From Schumannella soli (GTDB taxonomy: Bacteria > Actinomycetota > Actinomycetes > Actinomycetales > Microbacteriaceae), in NCBI RefSeq assembly GCF_006517435.1, contig NZ_VHQG01000001.1, positions 299,385 through 363,384 of the forward strand: a DNA stretch of 64,000 nt, read 5' to 3'. A model generated the notes under the pieces. That model saw only the letters and a program-made list of their open reading frames with translations. It made no database searches and was not told where the DNA came from. Shown here piece after piece: positions 19,940-28,863 of the stretch. Positions within the stretch are counted from its first letter, which is position 1. The number at the start of each line of letters is the position of its first letter. Both the position numbers and the translations under genes were made by a program.

Positions 19940-20046
19940 GCCCGCATTCTGGCGCAGGTCCCCGTCCGGCGGAACCGCGGAGCGGACAGCACGCCGAGCA
20001 GCGGATCGAGCCGCCCTGCGAGCAGCGGATGCGGTCGCCGGGTACG

Positions 20047-20084
20047 CAGAAGGGGCCCGCACCTCTCGGTGCGAGCCCCTTCTG
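20047..20084 (-). terminator. Terminator of the rplK-rplA operon
   Basis: 10-bp perfect arms (CAGAAGGGGC at 20047-20056, complement at 20075-20084) with additional pairing in the loop, 24 bp after the rplA stop in its direction. Confidence 0.75.
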
Positions 20085-20107
20085 TCAGCTCAGCTGCGTC
20101 GGCTCGA

Positions 20108-20794
20108 TCAGAGCGCGGCGACGTCCAGCGGAACGCCCGGGCCGAACGTCGTCGACAGGGCGCCCTTCTGGATGTAGCGGCCCTTCGACGAGCTCGGCTT
20201 GAGGCGCTGGATCTCGTCGAGAGCGGCGCGGAAGTTCTCGTCGAGCTGCTCCTGCGTGAAGCCGGCCTTGCCGATCACGAAGTGGAGGTTGTTGTGCTTG
20301 TCGACGCGGAACTCGATCTTTCCGCCCTTGATCTCCTCGACGGCCTTGGCCGGGTTGGGGGTCACGGTGCCGGTCTTCGGGTTCGGCATGAGGCCGCGGG
20401 GTCCGAGGACCTTTCCGAGGCGACCGACCTGGCCCATGAGCTCCGGGGTGGAGACGGCCGAGTCGAACGAGGTGTAGCCGCCGGCCACCTTCTCGATCAG
20501 CTCGGCGCCGCCGACCTCGTCGGCGCCCGCGGCGATCGCGGCCTCAGCGGCCGGACCCGTCGCGAACACGATGACGCGGGCGGTCTTGCCGGTGCCGTGC
20601 GGGAGGATGACGGTGCCGCGCACCATCTGGTCGGCCTTGCGCGAGTCGACGCCCAGCTTGAGGGCGACCTCGACGGTCGAGTTGAACTTGGCCGAACCGG
20701 TCTCGCGCGCGATGGCGACGGCCTCGGTCGGTCCGTAGTACTTGCCGGCCTCGATCTTGTCCGCGGCGGCGCGGTATGCCTTGCTCTTCGCCAT
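20108..20794 (-). CDS. rplA: 50S ribosomal protein L1
   Basis: 228 residues, the normal length for L1. The signature [12 protein letters not shown] is present, with the [11 protein letters not shown] and [16 protein letters not shown] segments. L1 forms the mobile L1 stalk of the large subunit at the E site and in many bacteria represses its own operon by binding the rplK-rplA leader. ATG at 20794, 2 bp after the rplK stop. Confidence 0.98.
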   Translation of the reverse strand: MAKSKAYRAAADKIEAGKYYGPTEAVAIARETGSAKFNSTVEVALKLGVDSRKADQMVRGTVILPHGTGKTARVIVFATGPAAEAAIAAGADEVGGAELIEKVAGGYTSFDSAVSTPELMGQVGRLGKVLGPRGLMPNPKTGTVTPNPAKAVEEIKGGKIEFRVDKHNNLHFVIGKAGFTQEQLDENFRAALDEIQRLKPSSSKGRYIQKGALSTTFGPGVPLDVAAL

Positions 20795-20796
20795 GA

Positions 20797-21228
20797 TTAC
20801 GCCTCCACCGTGATTCCCATGGAGCGGGCGGTGCCCGCGATGATCTTCGCCGCGGCGTCGATGTCGTTCGCGTTCAGGTCGGCCTGCTTCTGCTCGGCGA
20901 TCTGACGCACCTGCTCCTGAGTGAGCTTGGCGACCTTGACGGTGTGCGGGGTGGACGAGCCCTTGGCCACGCCGGCGGCCTTCTTGATGAGCTCGGCGGC
21001 CGGCGGGGTCTTGAGGATGAACGTGAACGAACGGTCCTCGTAGACGGTGATCTCCACCGGGATGACGTTGCCGCGCTGCGACTCGGTCGCCGCGTTGTAC
21101 GCCTTGCAGAACTCCATGATGTTCACGCCGTGCTGACCCAGGGCCGGGCCGATCGGCGGGGCGGGGTTCGCGGCGCCGGCGTTGATCTGGAGCTTGATCA
21201 GGCCGGTCACCTTCTTCTTCGGTGCCAT
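20797..21228 (-). CDS. rplK: 50S ribosomal protein L11
   Basis: 143 residues. The N-terminal domain has [20 protein letters not shown] and the C-terminal RNA-binding domain [19 protein letters not shown]11 sits at the GTPase-associated centre with 23S rRNA and is the site of thiopeptide action. The ATG at 21228 follows AAGGGAG. It is transcribed with rplA from a promoter in the 240-bp gap after nusG. Confidence 0.98.
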   Translation of the reverse strand: MAPKKKVTGLIKLQINAGAANPAPPIGPALGQHGVNIMEFCKAYNAATESQRGNVIPVEITVYEDRSFTFILKTPPAAELIKKAAGVAKGSSTPHTVKVAKLTQEQVRQIAEQKQADLNANDIDAAAKIIAGTARSMGITVEA

Positions 21229-21375
21229 GAAGGCTCCCTTTCTCTCGTGTGCCCGCGGGCACGCTCCCACGAACCGGACGAAGTTCCGGACGCGGTGGGG
21301 ATGCTCGCGTCACGCTCGGAAGCGGACGCAAACCACTAGAGCTTACGCGACGCCCGCCGCATCCGCCAGCCGCGC

Positions 21376-21406
21376 CTCGGCGCGATCGCGGCGTGATCGC
21401 GCCGAG
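21376..21406 (-). terminator. Second hairpin in the nusG-rplK gap
   Basis: 12-bp perfect arms (CTCGGCGCGATC type, 21376-21387 and 21395-21406) with a 7-nt loop. It lies after the main nusG terminator and about 150 nt before rplK. It may be a backup terminator or part of the rplKA leader; I cannot tell which. Confidence 0.4.
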
Positions 21407-21422
21407 ACGGCAGAGGGGACGA

Positions 21423-21456
21423 CGAAGGCCCCGCCGGCGGACCGGCGGGGCCTTCG
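21423..21456 (-). terminator. Terminator of the secE-nusG unit
   Basis: 15-bp perfect arms (CGAAGGCCCCGCCGG at 21423-21437, complement at 21442-21456), 4-nt loop, 16 bp after the nusG stop. Confidence 0.82.
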
Positions 21457-21471
21457 AGGAACGTCAGCGCG

Positions 21472-22488
21472 TCAGAGCTTGGTGACCTGGTCGAACGACA
21501 GCTCGACCGGGGTCTCGCGCTCGAACAGCGAGACGAGCACGGTGAGCTTGCCGCTCTCGGGCTTGATCTCGTTGATCGTGCCGGGAAGACCCGCGAACGA
21601 GCCCTCCTTGATCGTGATGGTCTCGCCGATCTCGAAGTCGACCTCAGCGGGGATGACGCGGGCGGCGCCGGCGGTGCTGCCGGCGGACTTCGTCGTGCCG
21701 GGCTTGGCGGGGGTCTCGACGACCTGCACCAGGCTCTTCAGCATGTTGAACGCCTCTTCGAAACGCAGCGGCGTCGGGTTGTGGGCGTTGCCCACGAAGC
21801 CGGTGACGCCGGGGGTGTGACGCACGCCCGACCAGCTGTCCTCGTTGAGCTCCATGCGCACCAGCACGTAGCCGGGGATGCGGACGCGGTTGACCAGCTT
21901 GCGCTGGCCGTTCTTGATCTCGACCACGTCCTCCATCGGCACCTGGACCTCGTAGATGAAGTCCTCCATGCCGAGCGACTGGCGACGCGACTCGATGTTC
22001 TGCTTCACGCGCTTCTCGAAGCCGGCGTAGGAGTGGATGACGTACCACTTGCCCGGGCGGATGCGCAGGTCGAGACGGAACTCCTCGTAGGGGTCGACCT
22101 CGGCCTCGGCTTCGTCCTCGGTGTCGAGCAGAGCCTCGACGGGGTCGACGCCCTCGGCGGCCTCCTCGGCCAGCTCCGACTCGGTCTCGTCCTCGGTGGC
22201 CTCGGCGGCGGCATCCGCCTCGTCGGCGGAGTCGATGTCGAGCGCGTCGTCGACGACGGCGTCGGCCTCCGGGTCGTCCGCGGCCTCGAGGTCGTCGAGC
22301 AGGTTGTCGAGGTCGCGGGTCTCGGCGCCCTCGTTCTCGTCGTCGACCACGTGGATGGCGCGGCTCTCGGCGTTGCCGGCGGCCTTCTCGGTCCACTCCA
22401 GGGTCGAGCCCTCCTGGGCCTCGTCCTCCTCGGACGACTGCTCGGCAGCCGTGGCGAGGTCGATGTCGGGGCGCTCGGATGCGGTCAC
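21472..22488 (-). CDS. nusG: Transcription termination/antitermination factor NusG with long acidic N-terminal extension
   Basis: 338 residues against about 180 in Escherichia coli. Residues about 1-140 are a very acidic, Ala/Asp/Glu-rich, probably disordered extension. The NGN domain begins near residue 145 (PGKWYVIHSYAGFEKRVKQN) and includes GYVLVRMELNEDSW; a Thr/Ser/Ala linker leads to the KOW domain, with IKEGSFAGLPGTINEI. NusG binds RNA polymerase beta-prime and links it to Rho or ribosomal protein S10. GTG start after AGGAG, 52 bp behind secE. Acidic extensions are known in actinobacterial NusG; this one is long. Confidence 0.97.
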   Translation of the reverse strand: MTASERPDIDLATAAEQSSEEDEAQEGSTLEWTEKAAGNAESRAIHVVDDENEGAETRDLDNLLDDLEAADDPEADAVVDDALDIDSADEADAAAEATEDETESELAEEAAEGVDPVEALLDTEDEAEAEVDPYEEFRLDLRIRPGKWYVIHSYAGFEKRVKQNIESRRQSLGMEDFIYEVQVPMEDVVEIKNGQRKLVNRVRIPGYVLVRMELNEDSWSGVRHTPGVTGFVGNAHNPTPLRFEEAFNMLKSLVQVVETPAKPGTTKSAGSTAGAARVIPAEVDFEIGETITIKEGSFAGLPGTINEIKPESGKLTVLVSLFERETPVELSFDQVTKL

Positions 22489-22540
22489 GTTCTGACTCCT
22501 GATGTGTTGTGGGCGGGTCGCGGGAGGCGGCGGAGCCGGC

Positions 22541-22822
22541 TCAGCCTGCGACCGTGCCGTTGCCGAACACGAGGTTGACGAGCAGGCCGATTCCGTAGTC
22601 GAGGCCGCTCACCAGCAGCATCATGACGACGACGAAGCCGAGCACGACGCCGGTGTAGCTGAACAGCTCACGGCGGGTCGGGGTGACGACCTTCCTCAGT
22701 TCGTTGATCACCTGACGGAGGAAGAGCACGAGCCGACCGAACGGGTTGCGCCGCTCGGCGCGCTCACGCTTGGCGTTCGCGACGATGTCCTCGCTGGGCT
22801 CGTCGACGATCCTGCGTGCCAT
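22541..22822 (-). CDS. secE: Preprotein translocase subunit SecE
   Basis: 93 residues: a basic N-terminal amphipathic part (ERRNPFGRLVLFLRQVINELRKVVTPTRREL) leading into one transmembrane helix (residues about 58-82). It stabilises SecY in the Sec translocon. The ATG at 22822 follows GGAAGGTGAG. The order tRNA-Trp, secE, nusG, rplK, rplA is the conserved actinobacterial arrangement. Confidence 0.96.
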   Translation of the reverse strand: MARRIVDEPSEDIVANAKRERAERRNPFGRLVLFLRQVINELRKVVTPTRRELFSYTGVVLGFVVVMMLLVSGLDYGIGLLVNLVFGNGTVAG

Positions 22823-22872
22823 CAGTTCTCACCTTCCACCGGACATTCCCCTGGCTGACGCCAGGGGAATCG

Positions 22873-22945
22873 CAGGGCGGACAGGACTCGAACCTGCAAC
22901 CTGCGGTTTTGGAGACCGCTGCTCTACCAATTGAGCCACCGCCCT
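22873..22945 (-). tRNA. tRNA-Trp (anticodon CCA)
   Basis: On the minus strand a 73-nt cloverleaf can be folded: acceptor arms AGGGCGG/CCGCCCT, D-arm GGCTC-AATTGGTAGAGC, anticodon loop CTCCAAA giving anticodon CCA, T-arm with GGTTCGAGTCC, and discriminator base G. The 3' CCA is not encoded (CGA follows). It precedes secE in the same direction, with 50 bp between. Confidence 0.97.
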
Positions 22946-23190
22946 AGGGCCGGGATCCGATCACTCCGCCGTCGGGATCCAACATCCCTCGACCCCTTTG
23001 GACGAACCATCCGGGGCACAGCGAAGCTTGGCGATCTTCGCCAGCCGAAGGCAAGCATACGGCATGCGGCGAGCGCGTCCGCCCGGCGGCGTGGGATGCG
23101 GATGCCGCCCGGGCGCGTCGCGGGGGGCGCCCATCCACTCGACCCGGATCGGCCGCTGTCACACACCGCACCCCTCGGTAGGCTCGTGCC

Positions 23191-24381
23191 GTGGCACGCA
23201 TCTCCCAGCGCATCGGCGCGATCTCCGAGTCCGCGACCCTCAAGGTCGACGCGAAGGCGAAGGCCCTCAAGGCCGCCGGACGCCCTGTCATCTCCTTCGC
23301 CGCCGGCGAGCCCGACTTCCCGACCCCGGCGCACATCGTCGAGGCCGCGGTCGCCGCCGCGCAGGATCCGAAGAACCACCGCTACACGCCCGCGGCAGGC
23401 CTGCCCGAGCTGCGCGAGGCGATCGCCGCCAAGACGCTGCGCGACTCGTCGCTGCAGGTCGAGCCCTCGCAGGTGATCGTCACCAACGGCGGCAAGCAGG
23501 CCGTCTACCAGGCCTTCGCCACGATCGTCGACCCGGGCGACGAGGTGCTCGTGCCGGCGCCGTACTGGACCACCTACCCCGAGGCGATCCGCCTCGCCGG
23601 CGGCGTTCCCGTCGAGGTCTTCGCCCCCGCCGAGCAGGACTACCTGGTCACGGTCGAGCAGCTCGAGGCCGCCCGCACCGAGCGCACCAAGGTGCTGCTC
23701 TTCGTCTCGCCCTCGAACCCGACCGGCTCGGTCTACAGCCCCGAGCAGACCGCCGCGATCGGCGCCTGGGCCGAGGAGCACGGCCTCTGGGTGATCAGCG
23801 ACGAGATCTACCAGAACCTGACTTACGACGGCGTGCGCGCCGCCTCCATCGTCGAGGCCACCCCGGCGCTCGCCGACCGTACGATCCTCGTCAACGGCGT
23901 CGCCAAGACCTACGCGATGACCGGATGGCGCGTGGGCTGGATGGTGGGCCCGTCCGACGCGATCAAGGCCGCATCCAATCTGCAGTCGCACCTGTCGTCG
24001 AACGTGTCGAACGTGTCGCAGCGCGCCGCGATCGCCGCGCTCACCGGCCCGCAGGACTCGGTGCTCGAGATGCGCGAGGCCTTCGACCGCCGCCGCAAGC
24101 TGATCGTCGCCGGGCTCAACGCGATCCCCGGCTTCGAGACGCCGACGCCGACCGGCGCCTTCTACGTCTACCCCGACGTGCGCGGGCTGCTCGGCCGCGA
24201 GTGGGCGGGCACGACCCCGACGACGACGCTCGAGTTGGCCGACCTCATCCTCGAGAAGGCCGAGGTCGCCCCGGTTCCCGGCGAGGCCTTCGGCCCGTCC
24301 GGCTACCTGCGCTTCAGCTACGCCATGGGCGACGACGCGATCAGCGAGGGCGTGGAGCGCCTGGCGAAGCTGTTCAGCTGA
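23191..24381 (+). CDS. Pyridoxal-phosphate aminotransferase, class I (aspartate aminotransferase-like)
   Basis: A 396-residue fold-type I aminotransferase. The Schiff-base lysine is K239 in [19 protein letters not shown]-binding N176 (SPSNPTGS), D204 and Y207 (SDEIYQNL) and the C-terminal carboxylate-binding arginine (YLRFSYA) are in place. It transfers amino groups to 2-oxoglutarate, most likely from aspartate. In this neighbourhood in Microbacteriaceae it is a standard gene next to tRNA-Trp and secE. The GTG lies 6 nt after TAGGCT (23179-23184), with CTGTCA 17 bp further up, so the mRNA is probably leaderless. Confidence 0.92.
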   Translation: MARISQRIGAISESATLKVDAKAKALKAAGRPVISFAAGEPDFPTPAHIVEAAVAAAQDPKNHRYTPAAGLPELREAIAAKTLRDSSLQVEPSQVIVTNGGKQAVYQAFATIVDPGDEVLVPAPYWTTYPEAIRLAGGVPVEVFAPAEQDYLVTVEQLEAARTERTKVLLFVSPSNPTGSVYSPEQTAAIGAWAEEHGLWVISDEIYQNLTYDGVRAASIVEATPALADRTILVNGVAKTYAMTGWRVGWMVGPSDAIKAASNLQSHLSSNVSNVSQRAAIAALTGPQDSVLEMREAFDRRRKLIVAGLNAIPGFETPTPTGAFYVYPDVRGLLGREWAGTTPTTTLELADLILEKAEVAPVPGEAFGPSGYLRFSYAMGDDAISEGVERLAKLFS

Positions 24382-24403
24382 GGCTGCTCGGCTGACGCTC
24401 GCA

Positions 24404-24439
24404 CGAAGCGGGTCGGATCTCAGGGTCCGACCCGCTTCG
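24404..24439 (+). terminator. Terminator after the aminotransferase gene
   Basis: Perfect 14-bp arms (CGAAGCGGGTCGGA at 24404-24417, complement at 24426-24439), 8-nt loop, between convergent genes. Confidence 0.82.
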
Positions 24440-24464
24440 GCGTCTCCGGCGGCGACCGGCGCGG

Positions 24465-25340
24465 TCAGACGAGCGCCGCGGCGGCCGCCGTGCGCACCTC
24501 GTCGGCGAGCGCGTCGAGCGACGCCGAGCGCAGATCCCACTGCTGCCAGTACAGCGGCACCTCGAGCGGCTTGTGCGGCGCGAGCTCGACGAGCTCGTCG
24601 GGGTGCGCCGCGAGCTGGTGGTCGAGCAGCATCGCCCAGCCGAGTCCGAGCCGCACCGCGTCGGCGAAGTCGGCGGCGCCGGGGATGCGGTGGCGCGGCG
24701 GGTCGATGCGCTGCCGGGTGATCGAGCGCAGGAACCGGGTCTGCAGGTCGTCGCGGCGGTCGAAGTCGATGACCGGGGCGACGGCGAGCGCGGTCGCCGT
24801 GACGCCGTCGGGGAACCAGCGTGCGGCGAACTCCCGCGTCGCGGAGGCGCGGTAGACCATCCTGCCGAGCAGCACGCTGCGGCATCCCGGCACGGGCGCC
24901 GCCTCGGACGTCACGGCGGCCATGACCGTGCCGGCGGCGAGCCGCGCGGCGGTGTCGCTCTGGTCGTCGCGCACCACATCGAGCAGCACGCCGGTGCGCT
25001 CGGCGACCCGGTGCAGCGCCGGCATGATCCACGTCGCGAGCGAGTCGCTGTTGATCGCGACCGCGAGCTCGACCCCGCGCGCCTCGTCGAGTCCGAGCTC
25101 GGCGAGCGCCTCCCGCTCGAGCAGCTGCTGCTGGCGCGCCAGCCGGAGCAGCACCTCGCCCGCGGGCGTCGCCCGGGCGGGCTTGGAGCGGATGAGCAGC
25201 ACACGTCCGAGGCGCTGTTCGAGCGCCTTGAGCCGCTGACTGACGGCGCTCGGCGTCACGTGCAGAGCGCGCGCCGCCGCATCCAGGCTGCCCTCGTCGA
25301 CGACCGCCTGCAGCGTCGCGAGCGACTCGGCGGGGATCAT
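24465..25340 (-). CDS. LysR-family activator, LysG/ArgP type
   Basis: A 291-residue LysR regulator with the N-terminal winged helix AAARALHVTPSAVSQRLKALE (shown within residues about 18-40). The effector domain follows, with VAINSDSLATW at the start of its first lobe, as in ArgP/LysG. It is divergent from a LysE-type exporter with only 78 bp between. The Corynebacterium LysG-LysE pair is the model: the activator senses basic amino acids and switches on export. The 78-bp gap holds GATGCATGAGAATC-like sequence that could be its site, but I cannot define it. Confidence 0.9.
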   Translation of the reverse strand: MIPAESLATLQAVVDEGSLDAAARALHVTPSAVSQRLKALEQRLGRVLLIRSKPARATPAGEVLLRLARQQQLLEREALAELGLDEARGVELAVAINSDSLATWIMPALHRVAERTGVLLDVVRDDQSDTAARLAAGTVMAAVTSEAAPVPGCRSVLLGRMVYRASATREFAARWFPDGVTATALAVAPVIDFDRRDDLQTRFLRSITRQRIDPPRHRIPGAADFADAVRLGLGWAMLLDHQLAAHPDELVELAPHKPLEVPLYWQQWDLRSASLDALADEVRTAAAAALV

Positions 25341-25418
25341 GCGGCCACATTAGCTGCGCTGATGATGCATGAGAATCCTGAACTGGTCTGCGCGCGTATC
25401 CGCCCCTAGCTTGGGGCC

Positions 25419-26213
25419 GTGCTCACCACCGTGCTCGCCGGATTCGGCCTCAGCCTGTCGCTCATCGCGGCCATCGGCGCGCAGAACGCCTTCCTGCTGC
25501 GCCAGGGCATCCGGCGTGAGCACGTGCTGGTCGTCATCGTGATCTGCACGCTGTCGGACGCGGTGCTCATGACCGTCGGCATCGCGGGCGGCGGCGCGGT
25601 GTTCGCGAGCGCGCCCGTGCTGGCCGAGGTCGCGCGCTGGGCGGGCGCCGCGTTCCTGCTGCTCTACGCCGTGTTCGCCGTGCGCCGCGCGCTCGAGCCC
25701 GAGGCGCTGGAGGTGGACGCGGGCGAGAGCGGCTCCGCGAGCCGCGACGGCGAGCGGCGCTCCCGCGAGGGCGCCGACGCCAGCGCGATCGTCGAGGGCG
25801 GGACCACGGCGGGCGCCGTCGAGACGCGCGTCACGGCGGCGGCATCCGGGGCGGCCGGCACCACGACCGCGCTCGCGGCGCCGAGCGCGCCGAGCCCGCG
25901 CCGCATCCGCCGCTCCCCCGCCGCCGGCTCGCTCGCCGCCGTCGCGCTGACCGCTCTCGCACTCACCTGGCTCAACCCGCACGTGTACCTCGACACGCTC
26001 GTGCTGCTCGGCTCGATCGGCTCGCGCTACGGCGACGACCGCCTCGCCTTCGGCATCGGCGCCTGGGCGGCGAGCCTCCTCTGGTTCACGGTCGTCGGCT
26101 TCGGGGCGCGGCTGCTCGCCCCGCTGTTCGCGAAGCCGGCCGCCTGGCGGGTGCTCGACATCCTCGTGGCCGCGATCATGGCGGTCATGGCCGTGATGCT
26201 CATCGTGCACTGA
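25419..26213 (+). CDS. lysE: LysE/ArgO-type amino acid exporter
   Basis: A 264-residue membrane protein. The first helices carry the family signature GAQNAFLLRQGIRREHV; C-terminal helices include ALTWLNPHVYLDTLVLLG, the conserved N-P-x-x-Y/L-D motif. The cytoplasmic loop between the two halves (residues about 91-170) is a long Ala/Gly/Glu-rich low-complexity insertion. It exports lysine and/or arginine, protecting against basic amino acid overload. The GTG follows TAGCTT (25407-25412) by 6 nt, so the mRNA is likely leaderless; the -35 is weak, as expected for activator dependence. Confidence 0.92.
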   Translation: MLTTVLAGFGLSLSLIAAIGAQNAFLLRQGIRREHVLVVIVICTLSDAVLMTVGIAGGGAVFASAPVLAEVARWAGAAFLLLYAVFAVRRALEPEALEVDAGESGSASRDGERRSREGADASAIVEGGTTAGAVETRVTAAASGAAGTTTALAAPSAPSPRRIRRSPAAGSLAAVALTALALTWLNPHVYLDTLVLLGSIGSRYGDDRLAFGIGAWAASLLWFTVVGFGARLLAPLFAKPAAWRVLDILVAAIMAVMAVMLIVH

Positions 26214-26280
26214 CCCGGTCGGGATGCCGCCCGCACTCGAAGCGGAGCAGCGCGAAGCGGAGCCGGCATCCCCCTCGACT

Positions 26281-26319
26281 CCGGCCGCGGCGTCCCGTGC
26301 AGGGAGACGCCGCGGCCGG
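26281..26319 (+). terminator. Terminator after lysE
   Basis: Perfect 14-bp arms (CCGGCCGCGGCGTC at 26281-26294, complement at 26306-26319) with an 11-nt loop. Confidence 0.72.
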
Positions 26320-26349
26320 CCCTCTCGTCGTCAGCGCGCCGCAGACACG

Positions 26350-26386
26350 ACGACGCCCGGGCGACCGAGGTCGCACCGGGCGTCGT
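26350..26386 (-). terminator. Terminator after the nitroreductase gene
   Basis: An 11-bp stem (ACGACGCCCGG at 26350-26360, complement at 26376-26386) continues into an inner 6-bp stem (GCGACC/GGTCGC), giving 17 pairs with one bulge. It serves the minus-strand nitroreductase; together with the lysE hairpin it fills the 235-bp convergent gap, which contains no gene. Confidence 0.75.
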
Positions 26387-26448
26387 GCAGCCCGCGATGA
26401 CCAGCGCGGGCGCGGGGCCCGACGCGGCGGCGGAAGGGGATGCGGGGC

Positions 26449-27045
26449 CTACTCCGCGACGATCACCAGCTCATCGAGCGGCTTGCGGCTGCGGGGCGCG
26501 GTCTCGCGCTCGCGGAAGCGCTCGTCGAGCTCCTCGGCGACATCCACGCGGCCGATCGCGGTGACCGTGACCGGCACGACGTTCTCGGGCAGGTCGAACG
26601 ACTTCTTCAGCTCGTCGGGCAGGATGCCGCCCATCTGGTGCGCGTGCAGGCCGAGCGCGTGCGCCTGCACGGTGAGGTGCGCGATCGACTGGCCGAGGTC
26701 GTACTCGGCCCAGCGGTGCGGGCCCTGCTCGGGGTCGACGGCGGTGAGGCCGACGACGAGCAGCGCGGCCTTCGAGGTCCAGGGCTGGTTGCCGCTGGCG
26801 AGGCCGGCGTGGATCGCATCGAAGGTCGGGGTTCCGCGGCGTCCGGCGATGAAGCGGCGCGGCTGCGAGTTCGCGGCCGAGGGGGCCCAGCGGGCGGCCT
26901 CGAGCAGGGCGTGCAGCTCGGCGTCGTCGATCTCGGCGCTCTCGTCGTAGGAGCGCGGGCTCCACCGCTCGTCGAGCAGCGGGTGCAGCTCGGCATCGGT
27001 CTCGGCGTTGCGGACAGTGGAGGGGTGGATCTCGGTCGTGCTCAT
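26449..27045 (-). CDS. Nitroreductase-family flavoprotein
   Basis: A 198-residue FMN enzyme of the nitroreductase superfamily. The flavin-binding RWSPRSYDES near residue 28, EAARWAPSAANSQPRRFI and the C-terminal-side QAHALGLHAHQMGGI are standard family segments. Such dimers reduce nitro groups, quinones or flavins with NAD(P)H. ATG at 27045 with a GGGAAAG-like site. The 205 bp upstream, to the end of murB, carry its promoter; no repeat stands out. Confidence 0.9.
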   Translation of the reverse strand: MSTTEIHPSTVRNAETDAELHPLLDERWSPRSYDESAEIDDAELHALLEAARWAPSAANSQPRRFIAGRRGTPTFDAIHAGLASGNQPWTSKAALLVVGLTAVDPEQGPHRWAEYDLGQSIAHLTVQAHALGLHAHQMGGILPDELKKSFDLPENVVPVTVTAIGRVDVAEELDERFRERETAPRSRKPLDELVIVAE

Positions 27046-27250
27046 ACTTCGCTTTCCCGATCAGGATTCTGGTTGCCGGGCCGCCGGAGGGAGGCGGTCG
27101 GTCGGGATGCGGTTCCGGGCGCGCGACGACGCTCCCGCATCCTCGCGTCCATGTGAACGCATCGACCGTCCGACGCTATTCCCGCTCGTCCGCATCCGGC
27201 GAATCGCGCCGTCACCCGGCGCAATCCGCAGCTCGCCGCTGTCGACCGGA

Positions 27251-28444
27251 TCAGTACAGGTCGTCGCTGGGGCCGAGGAACACCGGCTCGGGCGCCAGCA
27301 CCACGCCGAACTCCGACGCGACGCGGGTGCGCACGAACTCGGCCAGCTGCTCGATCTCGAGCGCCGTCGCCCCGCCGCGGTTGGTGAGCGCGAGCGTGTG
27401 CTTCGACGAGATCGCCGCGTGCGAGCCCGGAAGGGCGAAGCCGCGGTGGATGCCGGCGCGCTCGATCAGCCAGGCGGCGCTGAGCTTGACGTGGCGCGGT
27501 CGGGTGTCGCGCGGGCGCGGCGCCGGCTCGTAGCCGAGCGGCAGCACGAGCGGGGTGTCGTCGTCGGGCTCGATCGGCCAGCGCGGCAGGTCGGCGGGAA
27601 GCGCGCGCGCGACGCTCTCCTCGACGATCGGGTTGGTGAAGAAAGAGCCGGCGCTGACCGAGTCGGGGTCCGCGGCATCCAGCACCATGCCCTTGCCGGC
27701 GCGCAGCCGCAGCACGGCCTCGCGCACCTCGCGGATCGGCGCGGCTTCGCCGACCTGCACTCCGAGGGCGTCGGCGAGCTGCGCGTAGGCGACCGGGCGG
27801 CTCAGCGGCACGCGGTCGGTCGTGGCGGTGAGCTCGAGCTCGACCGCGATCACGATGCCGAGGCGGCCGCGCTTGATCGCGCTCGTGCGGTATCCCAGGC
27901 CCAGTTCGTCGGCGGTGAGGCGCAGGCGGTGCCCGGTCTCCCAATCGAGGAAGTCGACGGCGACGAGAACCTGCGACAGGTCCTGCCCGTAGGCGCCGAT
28001 GTTCTGGATCGGCGCGGCGCCGACCGAACCCGGGATGCCGCTCAGCGCCTCGATGCCCGACCAGCCGTTGTAGACGGTCAGGCCGACCAGCGCATCCCAC
28101 GGGTCGCCCGCCTGCACGCGCAGGTGCACGCGCGCGGGGTCGTCGCCCTCGATGCGCTTCACGCCGTGGGTGGCGAGGCGGATGACCGTGCCGTCGAGTC
28201 CGTCATCGGGCGCGACCACGTTCGAGCCGCCGCCGAGCACCCACCAGTCGTCACCCGTCGACCACACGTCGAGCGCCGTGCGCACGATCTCGAGCTCGCT
28301 GTCGGGCTGCACGAGCTCGCGCGCCGGGCCGCCGACCCGCAGGGTCGTCAGCTCGCTCAGCGGCGGCGCGAGGGCCGAGGCTGTCGAGACGGGGACGGCG
28401 GGGTCAGCCGAGGCCCCGCCGGCGGGCGTCGTGGCGTCGGTCAC
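27251..28444 (-). CDS. murB: UDP-N-acetylmuramate dehydrogenase
   Basis: A 397-residue FAD enzyme that reduces the enolpyruvyl group to give UDP-N-acetylmuramate in peptidoglycan synthesis. FAD-binding: WWVLGGGSNVVAPDDG and GIEALSGIPGSVGAAPIQNIGAYGQ; catalytic serine region SAGSFFTNP; C-terminal glutamate in LAPEPVFLG. GTG start overlapping the hadB stop (GTGA). The hadA-hadB-murB order is conserved in many actinobacteria, so the location is normal. Confidence 0.96.
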   Translation of the reverse strand: MTDATTPAGGASADPAVPVSTASALAPPLSELTTLRVGGPARELVQPDSELEIVRTALDVWSTGDDWWVLGGGSNVVAPDDGLDGTVIRLATHGVKRIEGDDPARVHLRVQAGDPWDALVGLTVYNGWSGIEALSGIPGSVGAAPIQNIGAYGQDLSQVLVAVDFLDWETGHRLRLTADELGLGYRTSAIKRGRLGIVIAVELELTATTDRVPLSRPVAYAQLADALGVQVGEAAPIREVREAVLRLRAGKGMVLDAADPDSVSAGSFFTNPIVEESVARALPADLPRWPIEPDDDTPLVLPLGYEPAPRPRDTRPRHVKLSAAWLIERAGIHRGFALPGSHAAISSKHTLALTNRGGATALEIEQLAEFVRTRVASEFGVVLAPEPVFLGPSDDLY

Positions 28445-28863
28445 TCGAGGTCGACCCGCACCTGCGCCTTGCCGAGCACGGTCTGTCCGCCATAGCTGAC
28501 GGTCAGGTCGATGCGCGCGAAGCGCTCCTCGAGAACGCCGACCTTCGCGACGATCGTCAGTTCGGCGCCCTCGACCGGGTCGACGACGACCGGGCGGGTG
28601 AAGCGCGTCTGATAGTCGACGACGCGACCGCTGTCGCCATCCAGCCAGTCGACCACCGGCTGCACGGCCAGGCCCATCGTGAGCATGCCGTGGGCGAGCA
28701 CGCCCGGCAGCCCGGCGTCGGCGGCGACGTCGTCGCGGTAGTGGATGGGGTTGAAGTCGCCCGAGGCGCCGGCGTAGCGCACCAGTTCGTCGCGGTGCAG
28801 CGTCACGGTGCGCTCGGCGACGACCTCGCCGACGGTCAGGTCGGAGATGCGGGGGCGGGTCAT
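28441..28863 (-). CDS. MaoC-family (R)-hydratase, HadB-like
   Basis: A 140-residue hot-dog fold dehydratase. The hydratase motif is visible as YAGASGDFNPIHYRDDVA with the catalytic D and H, followed by LPGVLAHGMLTMGLA. In mycobacteria HadB supplies the catalytic side of the 3-hydroxyacyl-ACP dehydratase HadAB of FAS-II. Microbacteriaceae lack mycolates, so here it more likely works in general fatty-acid or acyl-CoA metabolism (inference). It overlaps both neighbours by 4 bp. Confidence 0.9.
   Translation of the reverse strand: MTRPRISDLTVGEVVAERTVTLHRDELVRYAGASGDFNPIHYRDDVAADAGLPGVLAHGMLTMGLAVQPVVDWLDGDSGRVVDYQTRFTRPVVVDPVEGAELTIVAKVGVLEERFARIDLTVSYGGQTVLGKAQVRVDLE

Noticed and set aside
22746-22934. 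Plus-strand frame coding GLEPATCGFG near the end
   Set aside because: This peptide is the well-known artefact of translating the complement of a tRNA; it overlaps tRNA-Trp and secE.
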